Assembly (NCBI GenBank): GCA_022575985.1
Contig: JAKSXM010000237.1
Coordinates: 2,374,501 to 2,438,500 of the forward strand
DNA: 64,000 bases
Source: Anagrus nilaparvatae
Taxonomy: Eukaryota > Arthropoda > Insecta > Hymenoptera > Mymaridae
Direction of reading: 5' to 3'
In this document: in pieces, positions 1 to 12,080 of the stretch
Layout: each line of letters opens with the position of its first letter
How positions within the stretch are numbered: position 1 is the stretch's first letter
The notes under the pieces: generated by a model
Told to the model about the DNA's origin: nothing
The model's input: the letters and a program-made list of their open reading frames with translations, nothing else
Database searches by the model: none
Program-made: the position numbers and the translations under genes

Positions 1-258
1 TTATCGAACACTGATATATTGCTTTAAATTCATAATTTTGGTATCGATGAATATTATATTACTTTAAACTCATAATTTTGGCATCGATGACTATAATACA
101 GCATTATTTTGTAAAATCATTTATTCGATACCTGTTTTAATACTTACTATTAAATATTTTTTTCTTTTATATACCAATAAGTTCTACAGTATTTTATATT
201 AGTAATCTTTTTTTTTCTTTGATACTTGCCATACTGTTTTAGATGGTGAAGTTCAGGT
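1..258. other. AT-rich flank upstream of the first BEL element
   Basis: No gene is seen. Two imperfect units of about 50 bp recur between positions 18 and 115, each containing a run reading CATAATTTTGG followed by ATCGATGA. No 5' LTR of the BEL element is recognisable here. The element's 5' end is therefore either decayed or was lost before the coding similarity starts near 259. Confidence 0.5.
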
Positions 259-1629
259 GCATATGTAGCCTTTGAGAAAGACCCTGAAGCAATGTCAGTG
301 TCTGCATGTAAAGCTCGCATGAGCCACTTAGAGAAAACTTGGTCTACTTATGATCAAAATAACATGTTATTATTAAATCACAAAGATTACCCAACATTAG
401 GTGACCAAACCTATATTAAAAATGACCATTTTTCTCAGGTGGAAAAGTTATATCCAAAATATGGGTCAATTTCAAAGATATTTAGATCAAAATCTCCCTA
501 ATAATCAAAATTTGGAACCGCAAACACAGCTTAGACCTCACATAGTAACACTGGATAATGAAAGGTTACCACCCTTGAATATACTCTATTTTAGCGGTGA
601 TTATACTACTTGGGAAGCCTTTAGAGATATGTTTACATCCTCAGTAATTAACATAAGGAATTACTCAAATGTAGCAAAATTGCACCAGCTAATTTCAGTT
701 TTAGAGGGTGATGCGGCCACTATAGCTGCTTCATACCAGCCAACTGATGCAAATTTTGAAATAATTTGGAATAAGCTTAAAGACAGGTATGAAGTCAAAA
801 AAAGACTTGTTCATGCTCATATATCAAATCTTTACTCTCTTAAACCTATTACCAAACCTTCAGCTTCTGATTTAAAAAAAATTCTTTCTGGTATAAGTAC
901 CCGCTATCAGCTTTAAAAGGTTTAGGTAGTCCAGTAGATTCTTGGGATAACCTTATTGTTTTTCATGTTTTAAATCTTCTAGATAGTGATTCGCGAAAAC
1001 ATTGGGAGTGGTATTATAATACCTTTTGTAACAATCCAGCCCCTCCTACCCCCAATGATACTGCAAATGTTACTGTTAATGTAAAAGCCACTTCTGAACC
1101 TCCTACTTTACAAATACTGTTAGAATTTATAGAAAATCAAATTAGTATTTTAGAATCAATTGAAGAAGCTGGTAATAGTAGTACTAATAAACAGTTAACT
1201 GATTTCAATAAAAATAAAAATTCAAATGTTTCTACTAATTCAGCTAAAGTTTTTGCCACAAATTTAACGCAAAATAAGTCTTCTACATCTAATCAAAGTA
1301 CAAAAATAGCAAACAATGAATGCATTATATGCAAAGCTAACCATTTTTTCTCATATTGCTCAGAATATACAAGTAAAACACCCAAGCAAAGACAAGAAAT
1401 TTTAGCGAAAAAACATAGATGTTATAATTGCTTAGGCGCTCATTTTATAGCTGATTGTAAATCTACTAAAAGGTGTACTATTTGCAAACAAAAACACCAC
1501 ACTTTATTACATATCAAAGGATATAAAGCTAACATTGAAAATTCTAATAAAAGAAATAATACTAGTCATTCAAACAGTAGTAAAGAAGTGGCTGGTACTG
1601 AATCAGTAACATTAGCAACTATTTCTTGA
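259..1629 (+). pseudogene. BEL/Pao gag remnant, copy 1
   Basis: Gag packages element RNA into particles. Similarity to copy 2 begins at AYVAFEK (259) and continues through the MSHLEK motif. The reading frame leaves its track near 450 and returns near 903, so two compensating indels break it. After 907 the frame is open to a TGA at 1627-1629. The C-terminal part keeps zinc-knuckle cysteines: CIICKANHFF, CYNCLGAHF and CTICKQKHH, followed by a basic, Asn/Ser-rich tail. The TGA stands at the same place as in copy 2 and is followed in frame by CAA TTA, so it may be an ancestral feature of the family, not damage. Confidence 0.88.
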
Positions 1630-1638
1630 CAATTACTT
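1624..1638 (+). promoter_or_regulatory. Candidate readthrough site, copy 1
   Basis: TCT TGA CAA TTA CTT, identical in these fifteen bases to copy 2. Protease similarity (NQPLLATALVRV) continues in the same frame directly after it. Confidence 0.58.
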
Positions 1639-4600
1639 AATCAACCCCTTTTAGCAACAGCTTTAGTCAGGGTATCTGCGAATAATGGTTTAGAATTTTT
1701 AGCAAGAGCTTTAATTGACCAGTGCTCGCAGGCCTCATTCATTACTACCTCATTATTTAAAAAACTTCAGGTTAAAAAACATTCTGCACAATTACCTGTA
1801 TCAGGTATTGGCGGTAAAAATGATGTATTATGTTCACATATGGTCAATTTCGATGTTAAACCTTATTTTTATTCTGATTCTATACTCAATGTAGAAGCCT
1901 TTATTATTCCGACCATATCTTCTTATGTACCAAAAACAAATATTAAACCTGAAAATATTGCTCATATTAGAAATTCAAAACTCGCTGATCCTAAATTTGC
2001 TAAAAAAGGTCGTATTGATATTTTGCTAAGTACAATTTGTCATTCTTCGTTAATTATTGATGCTCGTAATGGCAAAGAGCACGAGCCTATTGCCACTAAC
2101 TCAAAACTCGTCTATAATCTCTGGCAACTCTGGTATTAACTCTAACTCTTGTCTGTTAATTGCAAACCTTCATGATAATTCAGATCTCTCATTTAATTTA
2201 GAAAGGTTTTGGCAACAAGAAGAAATTTTAATTTCTCCACGAGCACTGCTTACTCCGGATGAGCAGGCTTGTGAAGATTATTTCGTAAATACACATTCGC
2301 GTGACTCTGATGGTCGCTATATTGTTAGATTACCCTTTAAAAATTTAGACACTGCAGATCTAAATTTTAATGGCTCCTATCAGCATGCGAAAAAAGTTTT
2401 CGAAAGAACTGAACTTCGTTTTAAGTCTAACCCTGAATTTGCTCATGCGTATCATAAGTTCATGAAAGATTATGAAGATTTAGGTCACATGGAACCTTCT
2501 CAAGCAATATTAATGTTTATTTGTTACTATTTTCTGCCGCATCATGGCATTTTAGGGCATAATCGCAAATTTCATTCAGTTTTTAACGCTTCAGCCAAAG
2601 ATTACAATAAGGTGTCTATAAATGACTTATTACACAGTGGTAATAATTTGCTTCCTGATTTAGCTGAACTGCTAATTAATTGGATGAAATATCAATTCGT
2701 ATTTGTATCTGATATCGAACATATGTTTCGACAAATTTTAGTTCACAAAGACGATAGGAGATTTCAGCAAATCTTATAGCGGTTTAATGATTCGGAAAAT
2801 TTGCAATCCTGGTCGTTAAAAACAGTCACTTATGGGATGATAAGTAGCCCATACCTTGCTAGTCGCGTTATTAGACAATTAGCATTAGACGAGGGTCATC
2901 GTTACCCTTTAGCTGTAGAAATTTTAAATCGCGAAACGTACATGGGTGATACGTTATCTGGTGGTCACTCACTCTCAGAAGCTCTTAAAAAACAGGCGGA
3001 TTTAATACAAATTTGCAAGGTGGGTGGCTTCTCATTGCATAAGTGGATGGCAAACAACCCTCAATTATTGAATTTCCCGGTAGCAATTCGTGCGGAAACG
3101 AAATTGGCTAATTCTTGTTTTAATTTACTGGGGTTGAATTGGTGTCCAAACAAAGATCATTTTACGTTTGACTTTCAATTAGACCAACTGAAAAATGATC
3201 TCACAAAGAGGCAGGTACTTTCTGCAATTGCTAAACTTTTTGATCCACTAGGCTAGATTGCACCAGTCGTTATTACAGCTAAAATATTTTTACAAAAACT
3301 CTGGATAGAAAAAAGCCCAAAACTTGATTGGGATACAAAGTTACCTGATTCTTTGCGAGATGAGTTCAAAAGTTGGTATGATAGTATTCATACAGTTAAA
3401 ACTATTAGAATTACAAGATGGTTAAAGTATGTCCCAGGTGCAAAGTATGAAATTTACGGGTTCGCAGACGCGTCAGATAAAGCTTATGGCGCTTGCACAT
3501 ATTTAAAAGTAACACTTTGTGGAAAAAGTACTGTTCATCTACTCCAAGCTAAGTCAAAAGTCGCGCCATTAAAGCCAATTTTGACAATTCCTAAGTTAAA
3601 ATTAAATGCATCACATTTATTAACAAAATTAACTATAAAAGTACTTAGAGTAATTAAAATTAGATGAAGTAAAGATATATTTATTCTCAGACTCAACTGA
3701 TGTGTTATGTTGGTTAAAAGAGCATCCTTCAAAATGGGAAAGATTTGTAAAACACAGATGCTCAGAAATTCATACTTTGCTCCCTGAGGCCTACTGGAGC
3801 CATGTAAGGTCCGCTGATAATCCTGCTGATTGTGTGTCCTGGTTTACCTCCAGATCAGTTACATACCTTTTCTCTTTGGTGGAGAGAGGGAGTAATGGTT
3901 AATAACCCAATAGATCTTCAAAATAGTATCTTGAGCAAATCAGTAAATTTAGCCAATATTGATTTTCAGGTTTCTTCTACAAAACAAACTCGTAAAACAA
4001 GTAATTATTTGGGATTTGATTGACAAATATTCTGAATTAAATAAGTTACTGAGAGTCACATCTTATGTAATTAGATTTATAGATAAAATTTCTATTAAAT
4101 TAAACGATAAATTTAAGCAAAAATCTAATTTATTAAGCAACTCTTGGTTTTCAGTAAAATACTATTTAGGGTTCTGCAAATTAGTTTCAGTACCTGAATT
4201 AGTAAGGGCTAGAATGATTTGGACTTATTTAGTTCAAAAAAGTTACTTTTGTAAAGACATTAAATTACTCATGAATAACCATAAACCTGATGATTTAAAC
4301 TTACGTCGTTTAGATCCATTTTTTGATCAAACTTACTTCGATTAGGTGGTCGTATTTACTTAGCATTACTAGACTATGACCACAAGCATCCTTGGATCTT
4401 GCCAAGCAAATGTTCTTTTTCAAAACTTTTAGTTGATTTTTGTCATGATAAAACCCTACACGGTGGTGTACGTCTAACACTTTCAACATTAAGGCAAGAA
4501 TTCTGGGTTATAAAAGCTAGAAATTTAGTTAGAAGTCGAATTCATAAATGCAATACATGTATTCGATATTAAGCAAACAAGTTAAATCAAAAAATGGGCA

Positions 4601-5577
4601 TACTTCCTTAATGTAGAGTAACTCGACCTGATAAGACTTTTAGATTAAATGGTGTAGATTATGAGTATCCCTTTGATACCCTGAGGTTTAAAGGGCGAGG
4701 AGCTCAAAAAACGCTATACAAGTCGTACATAGCTGTTTTTGTGTGTATGAACACCAAAGCAGTCCATTTAGAATTGGTCACAGGTTATTCTAGCCAAGAT
4801 TTCATTGCTGCCTTCAGAAGGTTCACGTCAACTAGAGGACAATGTTCTGAGTTGTTCAGTGACCAGGGAACTACTTTTGTTGGAGCTGACAGGATCCTCA
4901 AGGAAATGTATGTCGAATCATCGGAGTACATACATGAACTTGTGGGCTCTTTAGCAAATGAAGGTACTACCTGGAAATTTAACTCCCCAGGAGCCCCTCA
5001 TTTTGGCGGAATCTGGGAAGCAGCGGTAAAATCTGTTAAACATCATATTCGTAGGGTAGTGGGAAACAGGAAATTGACATTTGAAGAGTTTTATACCCTT
5101 ATCAAACAAATAGAAGCTTTTCTAAACTCAAGACCTCTGGTCCCACTAACTGATGATCCTTCAGATAATAATTTTTTATCACCATCTTTACTGTTAACAC
5201 AATCGCAATCGTACATCCTCCATGAACCAAACTATCTCAATCAAAAAATTCCACCAGTCCAAAGATACAAGTTAATACAATAAATGCTCCAGGATTGGTG
5301 GCGTTGTTGGTCGGGCGAGTATTTACAATCATTTCAAGACCGCCACAAGTGGACGCAAAAGCAAAAGAATGTAGAAGTTGGTGACGTGGTATTGATCTCT
5401 GATGAGACAATGCTACCTTCTAAATGGCCTTTAGCTAAAATAATTGAAGTTTACAAAGGTCCTGGTGGTTTAGTCAGAGTCGTGGATCTCAAGACGGGAT
5501 CGACCGAGCTAAAACGTCCAATACATAAATTAATAATGTTAAACACATTAAATAATGAACAAAATGAAAATCTATAA
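1630..5577 (+). pseudogene. BEL/Pao pol remnant (protease, RT, RNase H, integrase), copy 1
   Basis: The protease region has ALIDQCSQASF near 1710-1740 (DUF1758-like; the expected glycine of the active-site loop is Cys). The reverse transcriptase shows VSDIEHMFRQI (about 2706-2740) and, at the catalytic box, YMGD where YMDD is expected (about 2939-2950). RNase H has FADASDKAYGA (about 3461). Integrase has a degraded zinc-binding region, DQGTTFVGA (about 4861) and GGIWEAAVKS (about 5005), followed by a DUF5641-like tail (DVVLISDETMLP). In-frame stops: TAG 2777-2779 and 3254-3256 (both where copy 2 has Trp), TAA 4570-4572, 4609-4611 and 5281-5283. Frameshifts lie near 2110, 3661, 3840, 3980 and 4340. 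The last codon is the TAA at 5575-5577. Confidence 0.9.
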
Positions 5578-6291
5578 ATTTATGTATTTGTCTTAATTTA
5601 TATTATTTATGTATTATGTTTAAAATTGTCTAAATTCAAAAGTATAAATAACACTAAAAATTTATTAATTGCTTATTAAAATGTATAATTTTTATTTTTT
5701 TATTAATTTTTTATTTTTAAATGTATATATTGTAACTTGAATGTATAAATTATTAGTTAAATTTATTAAACCAAAGTGTAGTGTTATTTATTAAAACTAA
5801 AGTATAAAATTATTATTTTATGTTATGAATATTATGTTATTAAATTATTTTTTGAGTTAATATAAGTTAGTTATTTTAAAAAAATGAATTTTAAGATTTA
5901 TTTTTCGCCAGTAGGCATTGTAATGAAAATGTTTAAAGTTTTAAATTATTTTTCTTATTTTATATAGCCATTTGGCATCTTGTAAAAATTTTCGAGTCAA
6001 ATTTCGAAGTTTCATTTACCACAATTATTTTTTTGCATATTATATCATTATTTACAATTTTATAAGTAAAATTGTGGTGGGTGGAAAATGTAGTGTAAAT
6101 GTGTGTATTATATGGTATGTATGTGTAGGAGTAATCCCTCCCTTTTTGTATATATTCTCCCTTTTATTCGTTAGTGTTCGTTGAGACTTTAAGCAACGAG
6201 CGTCGTTACAATAAACTATTATTATTCACATACTTTGTCTTTTTAATAAGTCCACCATATCCATCACCATAATATCCATTAATTATCAACA
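5578..6291 (+). repeat. 3' untranslated region and LTR of BEL copy 1
   Basis: The first ~450 bp are AT-rich. From about 6040 the sequence matches the LTR of copy 2 in the motif AATTGTGGTGGGTGGAAA (about 6069-6086). A GC-richer stretch and a polyadenylation-type AATAAA (about 6211) follow, and the LTR ends at ...ATCAACA (6291). The LTR start is not resolved. LTR divergence from copy 2 is far greater than between copy 2 and the partial LTR at 29729, consistent with an older insertion. Confidence 0.6.
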
Positions 6292-6822
6292 AAAAACCTT
6301 AGAGAAATCAAACTGAAGAAGAAGGGTGGCCAACTGGTTTTCCTTAGCTAAACGAATATAATCAGTCAATTTTAGTAAAGCTGTTTGTGTTGAATGATTT
6401 TTCCTAAAACCAACTTGAAATACATCAAGGATTTTTGACTTTGTTGAAAAGTTGATTACTTGATCATGAGCTAACTTCTCTAAGACTTTTGAAAGAAAGC
6501 ATAGCAGGGCAATCGGTCTAAAGTCCGAAGTGGATGAAGGTATTGAGACTTTTTTCAGAGCCAGAATGCGAGATATTTTCCAAGTTTTAGGAAAGATACC
6601 ATTTATCAATGATGCATTGAGTAATTTGGTGATGTACTTGGCAATAGATGGTAATGATTTGGCAATTGCACTTTGAGGGATGCCATCTTGACCTATGGCT
6701 TGGGACTGAAAGTGAAAGACTGCTAGGATGACATCATTAACTGTAACCTCCTTCAACATCAAACCATCTGGAGGAGCCGATGAGGCTAGATTAAAAGATG
6801 TAAGTGGGTCCTCTTGCATCAT
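6286..6822 (-). pseudogene. Jockey-like non-LTR retrotransposon reverse-transcriptase fragment
   Basis: A 178-residue open stretch carries the N-terminal half of a LINE reverse transcriptase. It shows GQDGIPQSAI, PKTWKISRILALKK, then SDFRPIALLCFLSKVLEKL, then FQVGFRKNHSTQTALLKLTD, and finally the first catalytic motif FDFSK. The frame is lost immediately after FDFSK, at the edge of the BEL copy 1 LTR. The YxDD box and the C-terminus are missing, as is the endonuclease domain on the other side. The clade call rests on motif style. Not functional. Confidence 0.85.
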
Positions 6823-6830
6823 TTATATTT

Positions 6831-7564
6831 AATAATAACGTTTACGGGACAAACCTACGAAGACACGTTTCACGATCTAAAGAGAACCGTCAAATTCCAG
6901 GAATCTGGCATAAATCATCAAATAATAGGGAAGGAAATTTACTGAAATTAGCGAATAAATAATAAGCAATAAATATACTGATATAATGATATAATTGTTT
7001 TTAAAATAATGAATTAAAAGCACGTAATGAAAATGATGTTTAACGTGCTTCAAATATCGCGAGACTGAAGTTGGTAAGCGAAAGGTTGGTAAAAGATGCC
7101 GGTTTATGCGCGCGATGATTTACATAAATTATCAAATGAATTAATAGTGCTTGTTTGACCACCGTTGATCTTGTGACATGAGAACCGAGATATATAAAGA
7201 TTCAATTTCAAACACTACTTCTTTTATAATTCCTGCTACAAACTTTACTGCTAAAAACAATAAACTTCTAGACTCCGTAAATTTTTTTTATGCCTTTTGA
7301 TATTACCTTCAAGCTGTTATCAGATACATCAGATACACCATAAAATAGAAAAATTTTTAACAGTTCCACAGCTAAGCTTTTAGTCTCTTTGTTATTTAAA
7401 GGCCTCGAGTGCAAAAATTTAGACCCATGATCTTGATAATTCATTACATATTTGTAATCATTATTTGGAGAACAAGCAAAATCAAATAAATCCAGTCGTT
7501 CCGTATTGTAAATTATTGTAAATATACCTTTATTGTAACATAATACGTAAACAAGCCTTAATGT
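6831..7564. other. Unassigned AT-rich spacer
   Basis: Between the LINE fragment and the first TGTAAC element there is no open frame of note and no repeat I recognise elsewhere in the window. It includes a moderately GC-rich patch around 7040-7110 with GCGCGCGATG. Nothing further can be said. Confidence 0.4.
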
Positions 7565-7883
7565 ATATTGTAACGTGGTTACAAACGCATAAAAATAAAA
7601 AAATCAATTTTAAATTAAATCTAACAAGCCGCCAAAAATCTATATTAAAAATATCAATTTTATATTATAAAAATTTAATGCAATATAGATAAATCGACAC
7701 ACACGCATACATCAATAAAATCCTGACCAAGTCAAGATTAGGAAGAAAGTGGGAAGAGAGAAGAAGCCGGAAGACGTTTGATGGCACGCGACAAAGAGGA
7801 TATTCGACGACTAGCTACCTGATATATAGGTCGCGATTTTGATTATATAATGATAGCTTTCATTTTTATTAATCTAGTCGTCG

Positions 7884-9031
7884 CACAATGGGACGAAGTC
7901 CTATTGTGCCACCCAAATTACTCAACAGGTCGTAGATTTTTAGTTTATGAATTAATTTTTTTTTTTAAATTTTTGTTTTCGATTTCTCTAACAATCCCTC
8001 ATTCCGATTTTTTAATTAGAACTTGCAGTTTTTTTTTTTATTTGTTAGAAACTCATTTTTTTTTCTAAAAAACACATTTTTTATGGTAAAATTAACTCTA
8101 AAATGCTCAAAATTGAAGTTATCACATCAAATTTTTTTTTAAAATCGTTGTTTTGATGAGCTTTTGAAAGTGTTCTGACAAAAAGTTTAAAAAACAAATT
8201 TAATTATTTCAAAAATGGCCAAAAGTGGCCAAAAATGTGTTAATTATTATTTTTTCCTAGCAAAACTATTTAAAAAGTATATGATTCATAGTATCATTCT
8301 GAAAAATATATCTGCTTTTATTTATACGATTATTGTTGAACTTTTTTTTATTGAAATTTTAATATTCAAAATGGCGGACACAAAATGGCGATCAATTTTC
8401 AAATATATTCCATTTTTTAACCCATTAAATCCTAAGAAGAATCTGCATTTGACAGAGCTGTAAAACCTAATCTATTTAGGGCATTTGACTAAAATTAGTA
8501 AAATAAAAAAAAAAAAATTTTAAAATGGCGGACATTTAAAAATGGCGGATTAATATGGTGGTCAGAAAAAATTAAATTTTGATATTTTTTGATAAAAATT
8601 TGTTTACGTGGTATTTAGTGGGTACTTATTACGAATATAGAATTATTTTTAAAAAACTTTAAATTACGGAGCCAATATGGCCACTGAAAAACGCGAAATT
8701 TCGAGATTTTTGACGATTTTGAGCCCGAGAAGAAACTGTGAGTTGTATAACCATATAACCGGTTTCATTTAGGGCATTTGAACAAGTTATGTGAAAAAAT
8801 AAAATTTTTTTAAAAAAATTCAAAATAGCGGATCAATATGGCGGACACAAAAAACTAAATTTTGTTATTTTTTTGTAAAAATTTGTGTACAGGGTATTTT
8901 TGGGATGCTCATTACGAATATCTGTCTATTTAACAAAAATTCAAAATAGCGGATCCAATATGGATGCTGAAAAATGCGAAATTTCAAGATTTTTGATGAT
9001 TTTTAGCCTGAGAAGATTCTGTAAGTTTATA
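7884..9031 (+). repeat. Left inverted-repeat arm of the Transib element
   Basis: It is complementary to 10610-11756 with an almost constant coordinate sum (about 19640), so few indels have accumulated. The first 25 bp form a hairpin of their own: CACAAT/ATTGTG and GGAC/GTCC around GAA. Inside the arm, degenerate units of 250-300 bp repeat the phrases AAAATGGCGGA, AAAAATTAAATTTTG, GGTATTT and GAAATTTCGAGATTTTTGA. Open frames in the arm are mirrored in the other arm and look like by-products of the repeat. Confidence 0.85.
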
Positions 9032-10609
9032 AAATGGCGATCAATTTTCAAAATTAATCCATTTTTTAATGATTTATAGCTTCTAGAGCAAGGCAGTCTT
9101 CTAATTTGTAAAATAAATTCAAAATATATTTTTTCCAAAGACTTCAAAATTAAATATTTTAATGGCTACAGAATCTTTATTTTTCTTTAATGCCTTCACA
9201 TTTATTAAGTACCTCATTTTGTGTCAGAATTTAAAGTAAATATCAAAAATCGATAATCTAATTTGCTGACTAATAAATTTAATTTTCATAACCTTGTTAC
9301 TTGAAGCTTAAATTAAAGATTAAAAAAAATACAATAAATATATTTTAACATAGAATTGTATATAATTATATCTCTAGTATATAAATAATTGAAATAAAAC
9401 AAAGTTGCACTTATTTCATGAAAATAGGCAACATCGCATTTATCTTTGCAAACTTCCTCCAAAATGTGTGGCAACATTGCTGAGCAGCAGAATTATTATT
9501 ATTATTATGAAATTTATTTCAGAATTGAAAGAATTATATAATAAGGAAATAAATCAAATATTAACTTCTTTAGTTGCTTTTTCATTAATGCTTATAAATA
9601 TGTTAATGTTAATTAATTGATGATCAAAAATATTTGCATTATATAATAAGAAATATAAATTAACGGAAGTTCAGTGCTTGTTTGTGCATATTATTTAATA
9701 TTTTTAGATATCATATTGTATATATAACATTTTTAGATATTAATGCTACAGAATCTACAGAAATTGAAGTTTTCTTAGATATTATATGATATACTTTTTG
9801 TGATAAACATGTCTTTTATTTACATGTTTTTTAGTGCAGTGTAGTGTGGTAAAGTAAAAGAAAAAGTGATGATAATTGCGAAATTAGAATTTTTTGTTAT
9901 AATTGTAAGGTCTTTTAGTGGTTGAATAAATAAGGATTTTTTGTATTTAGTGGTTGAATTAAAAGAATTTTTTTTATCGCATTTTAAATTATCGACGCTA
10001 CGTAGATATGGAAAAACATATATGTATAACTGTAATTGCGGGTTATTTACATAGTTTTTATTTATTTATTTAAAATTGAATTCTATAAGGTGGAAAAAAT
10101 AAATTGGAAATTTAATCTTTGATCATTTATTTATCATTTCCTGCTAATTTTAATCCCCTGTGTCATCATTTTTACATTTTTTCAAAGCTCTAAAGTATTG
10201 CTCCCATAAGATCAATGTTAAAACTCCGATTTTTATTTCTTAATTAAAAAAAAATTAATGCTATAAGAGGGGTAAAATAAAGTTTAATTAAGTTTTAAAA
10301 TGTTTAAGATACTTATATTGAAATGTACCTGAAATTTTTACGTGTTTCTTTTAAAAATATTCCTGCAAAATAATATCTTTTATGTTAGTATATTAACAGT
10401 CATAGAATATAATAATACGACCTGTAGAATAATTTGGGTGATAGGATGAAGTCCTATTGTGACACCCAAATTACTCTAATTTTAATCAAAAAATAGCAAA
10501 ATTTAGCTTTTTATGTCCGCCATATTGATCCACTATTTTAAATTTAAAAAAAAATCTCGTTTTTTATTACATTTTGTTCAACTATCATAAACGAAGCCGA
10601 TTTTATGAT
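9032..10609. repeat. Central region of the Transib element
   Basis: About 1.6 kb between the arms. 9032-9080 continues the arm-type repeat. 9080-10420 is AT-rich, without a recognisable gene. 10426-10480 holds a degraded second copy of the element end: CGACCTGTAGAATAATTTGG is followed by a palindrome ATAGGATGAAGTCCTAT and then TGACACCCAAATTACTC. The palindrome has lost the CACAATG terminus. This suggests an internal, older or partial insertion of the same family. Confidence 0.6.
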
Positions 10610-11756
10610 TATAAACTTACAGTATCTTCTCAGGCTAAAAATCATCAAAAATCTTGAAATTTCGCATTTTTCAGCATCCATATTGGATCCGCTATTTTGA
10701 ATTTTTGTTAAATAGACAGATATTCGTAATGAGCTTCCCAAAAATACCCTGTACACAAATTTTTACAAAAAAATAACGAAATTTACTTTTTTGTTTCCGC
10801 CATATTGATCCGCCATTTTGAATTTTTTTAAAAAAATTTTATTTTTTCACATAACTTGTTCAAATGCCCTAAATGAAACCGGTTATATGGTTATACAACT
10901 CACAGTTTCTTCTCGGGCTCAAAATCGTCAAAAATCTCGAAATTTCGCGTTTTTCAGTGGCCATATTGGCTCCGTAATTTAAAGTTTTTTAAAAATAATT
11001 CTATATTCGTAATAAGTACCCACAAAATACCACGTAAACAAATTTTTATCAAAAAATATCAAAATTTAATTTTTTCTGACCACCATATTAATCCGCCATT
11101 TTTAAATGTCCGCCATTTTGAAATTTCTTTTTGTTTTATTTTACTAATTTTAGTCAAATGCCCTAAATAGATTAGGTTTTACAGCTCTGTCAAATGCTGA
11201 TTCTTCTTAGGATTTAATGGGTTAAAAATGGAAGATATTTGAAAATTGATCGCCATTTTGTATCCGCCATTTTGAATATTAAAATTTCAATAAAAAAAAG
11301 TTCAACAATAATCGTATAAATAAAAGCAGATATATTTTTCAGAATGATACTATGAATCATATACTTTTTAAATAGTTTTGCTAGGAAAAAATAATAATTA
11401 ACACATTTTTGGCCACTTTTGGCCATTTTTGAAATAATTAAATTTGTTTTTTAAACTTTTTGTCAGAACACTTTCAAAAACTCATCAAAACAACGATTTT
11501 AAAAAAAAATTTGATGTGATAACTTCAATTTTGAGCATTTTAGAGTTAATTTTATCATAAAAAATGTGTTTTTTAGAAAAAAAATGAGTTTCTAACAAAT
11601 AAAAAAAAAAACTGCAAGTTCTAATTAAAAAATCGGAATGAGGGATTGTTAGAGAAATCGAAAACAAAAATTAAAAAAAAAAAATTTATTCATAAACTAA
11701 AAATCTACGACCTGTAGAGTAATTTGGGTGGCACAATAGGACTTCGTCCCATTGTG
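10610..11756 (-). repeat. Right inverted-repeat arm of the Transib element
   Basis: Reverse complement of 7884-9031. It ends in CATTGTG read on the plus strand at 11750-11756, followed by the CGTCG duplication. The same terminal hairpin is present. It differs from the left arm by scattered substitutions and short homopolymer changes. Confidence 0.85.
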
Positions 11757-12080
11757 CGTCGTCCAGTTTAATTAATATTTAAAAAAGATTGTTTTAAATA
11801 AGATTTTGATAAACTGATAAAGAATTTATAGTTGTCGTGAAAAGTATTGAAAGTTTTGAATCGGAATTGATGAAAAGGATTTATAATAAAATGTCTATAG
11901 ACTCTTTTTCAAGTGCACAAGTTTATACTTATATTCACATATATTAATTTTTGTGAACACGAGATGTCATATTTTATTCTCGTCGTGAAGATCAAATTTT
12001 AATAAGATCAAAGAAAGTGTCAATAAAATTACATATTCTAAAATAATAAAAAGAAGATTAATTATCAATCATAATTCAAG

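Larger units (their letters stand above)
259..6291 (+). mobile_element. Decayed BEL/Pao LTR retrotransposon, copy 1
   Basis: The coding remains run in the order gag, protease, reverse transcriptase, RNase H, integrase, which is the BEL/Pao order. The copy is collinear with the better preserved minus-strand copy at 21464-27319. The 3' end holds an LTR-like stretch ending in CA at about 6291. No 5' LTR is seen. Directly after the 3' end lies a LINE reverse-transcriptase fragment cut within its first catalytic motif, so the BEL element probably inserted into that LINE, whose other half would lie left of the window. Several frameshifts and premature stops make it non-functional. Confidence 0.9.
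7884..11756. mobile_element. Non-autonomous Transib-type foldback transposon
   Basis: Both ends read CACAATGGGACGAAGTCC inwards. The element is bounded by CGTCG at 7879-7883 and 11757-11761. The paralogous copy B (around 14950-14960) has the uninterrupted sequence CTAGTCGTCGTCC, giving the empty site. CACWATG ends and CG-rich 5-bp duplications of the CGNCG type are the described signature of the Transib superfamily, related to RAG1 and its heptamer signals. The terminal inverted repeats are about 1147 bp (7884-9031 and 10610-11756). No transposase coding is visible between them, so it would depend on a trans-acting transposase. Confidence 0.85.

Noticed and set aside
8215..11426. Mirrored small frames in the Transib arms (8215-8463/11214-11426 and 8885-9079/10544-10756)
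   Set aside because: Present only because the arms are inverted copies; composition is low-complexity and no transposase motif is found.
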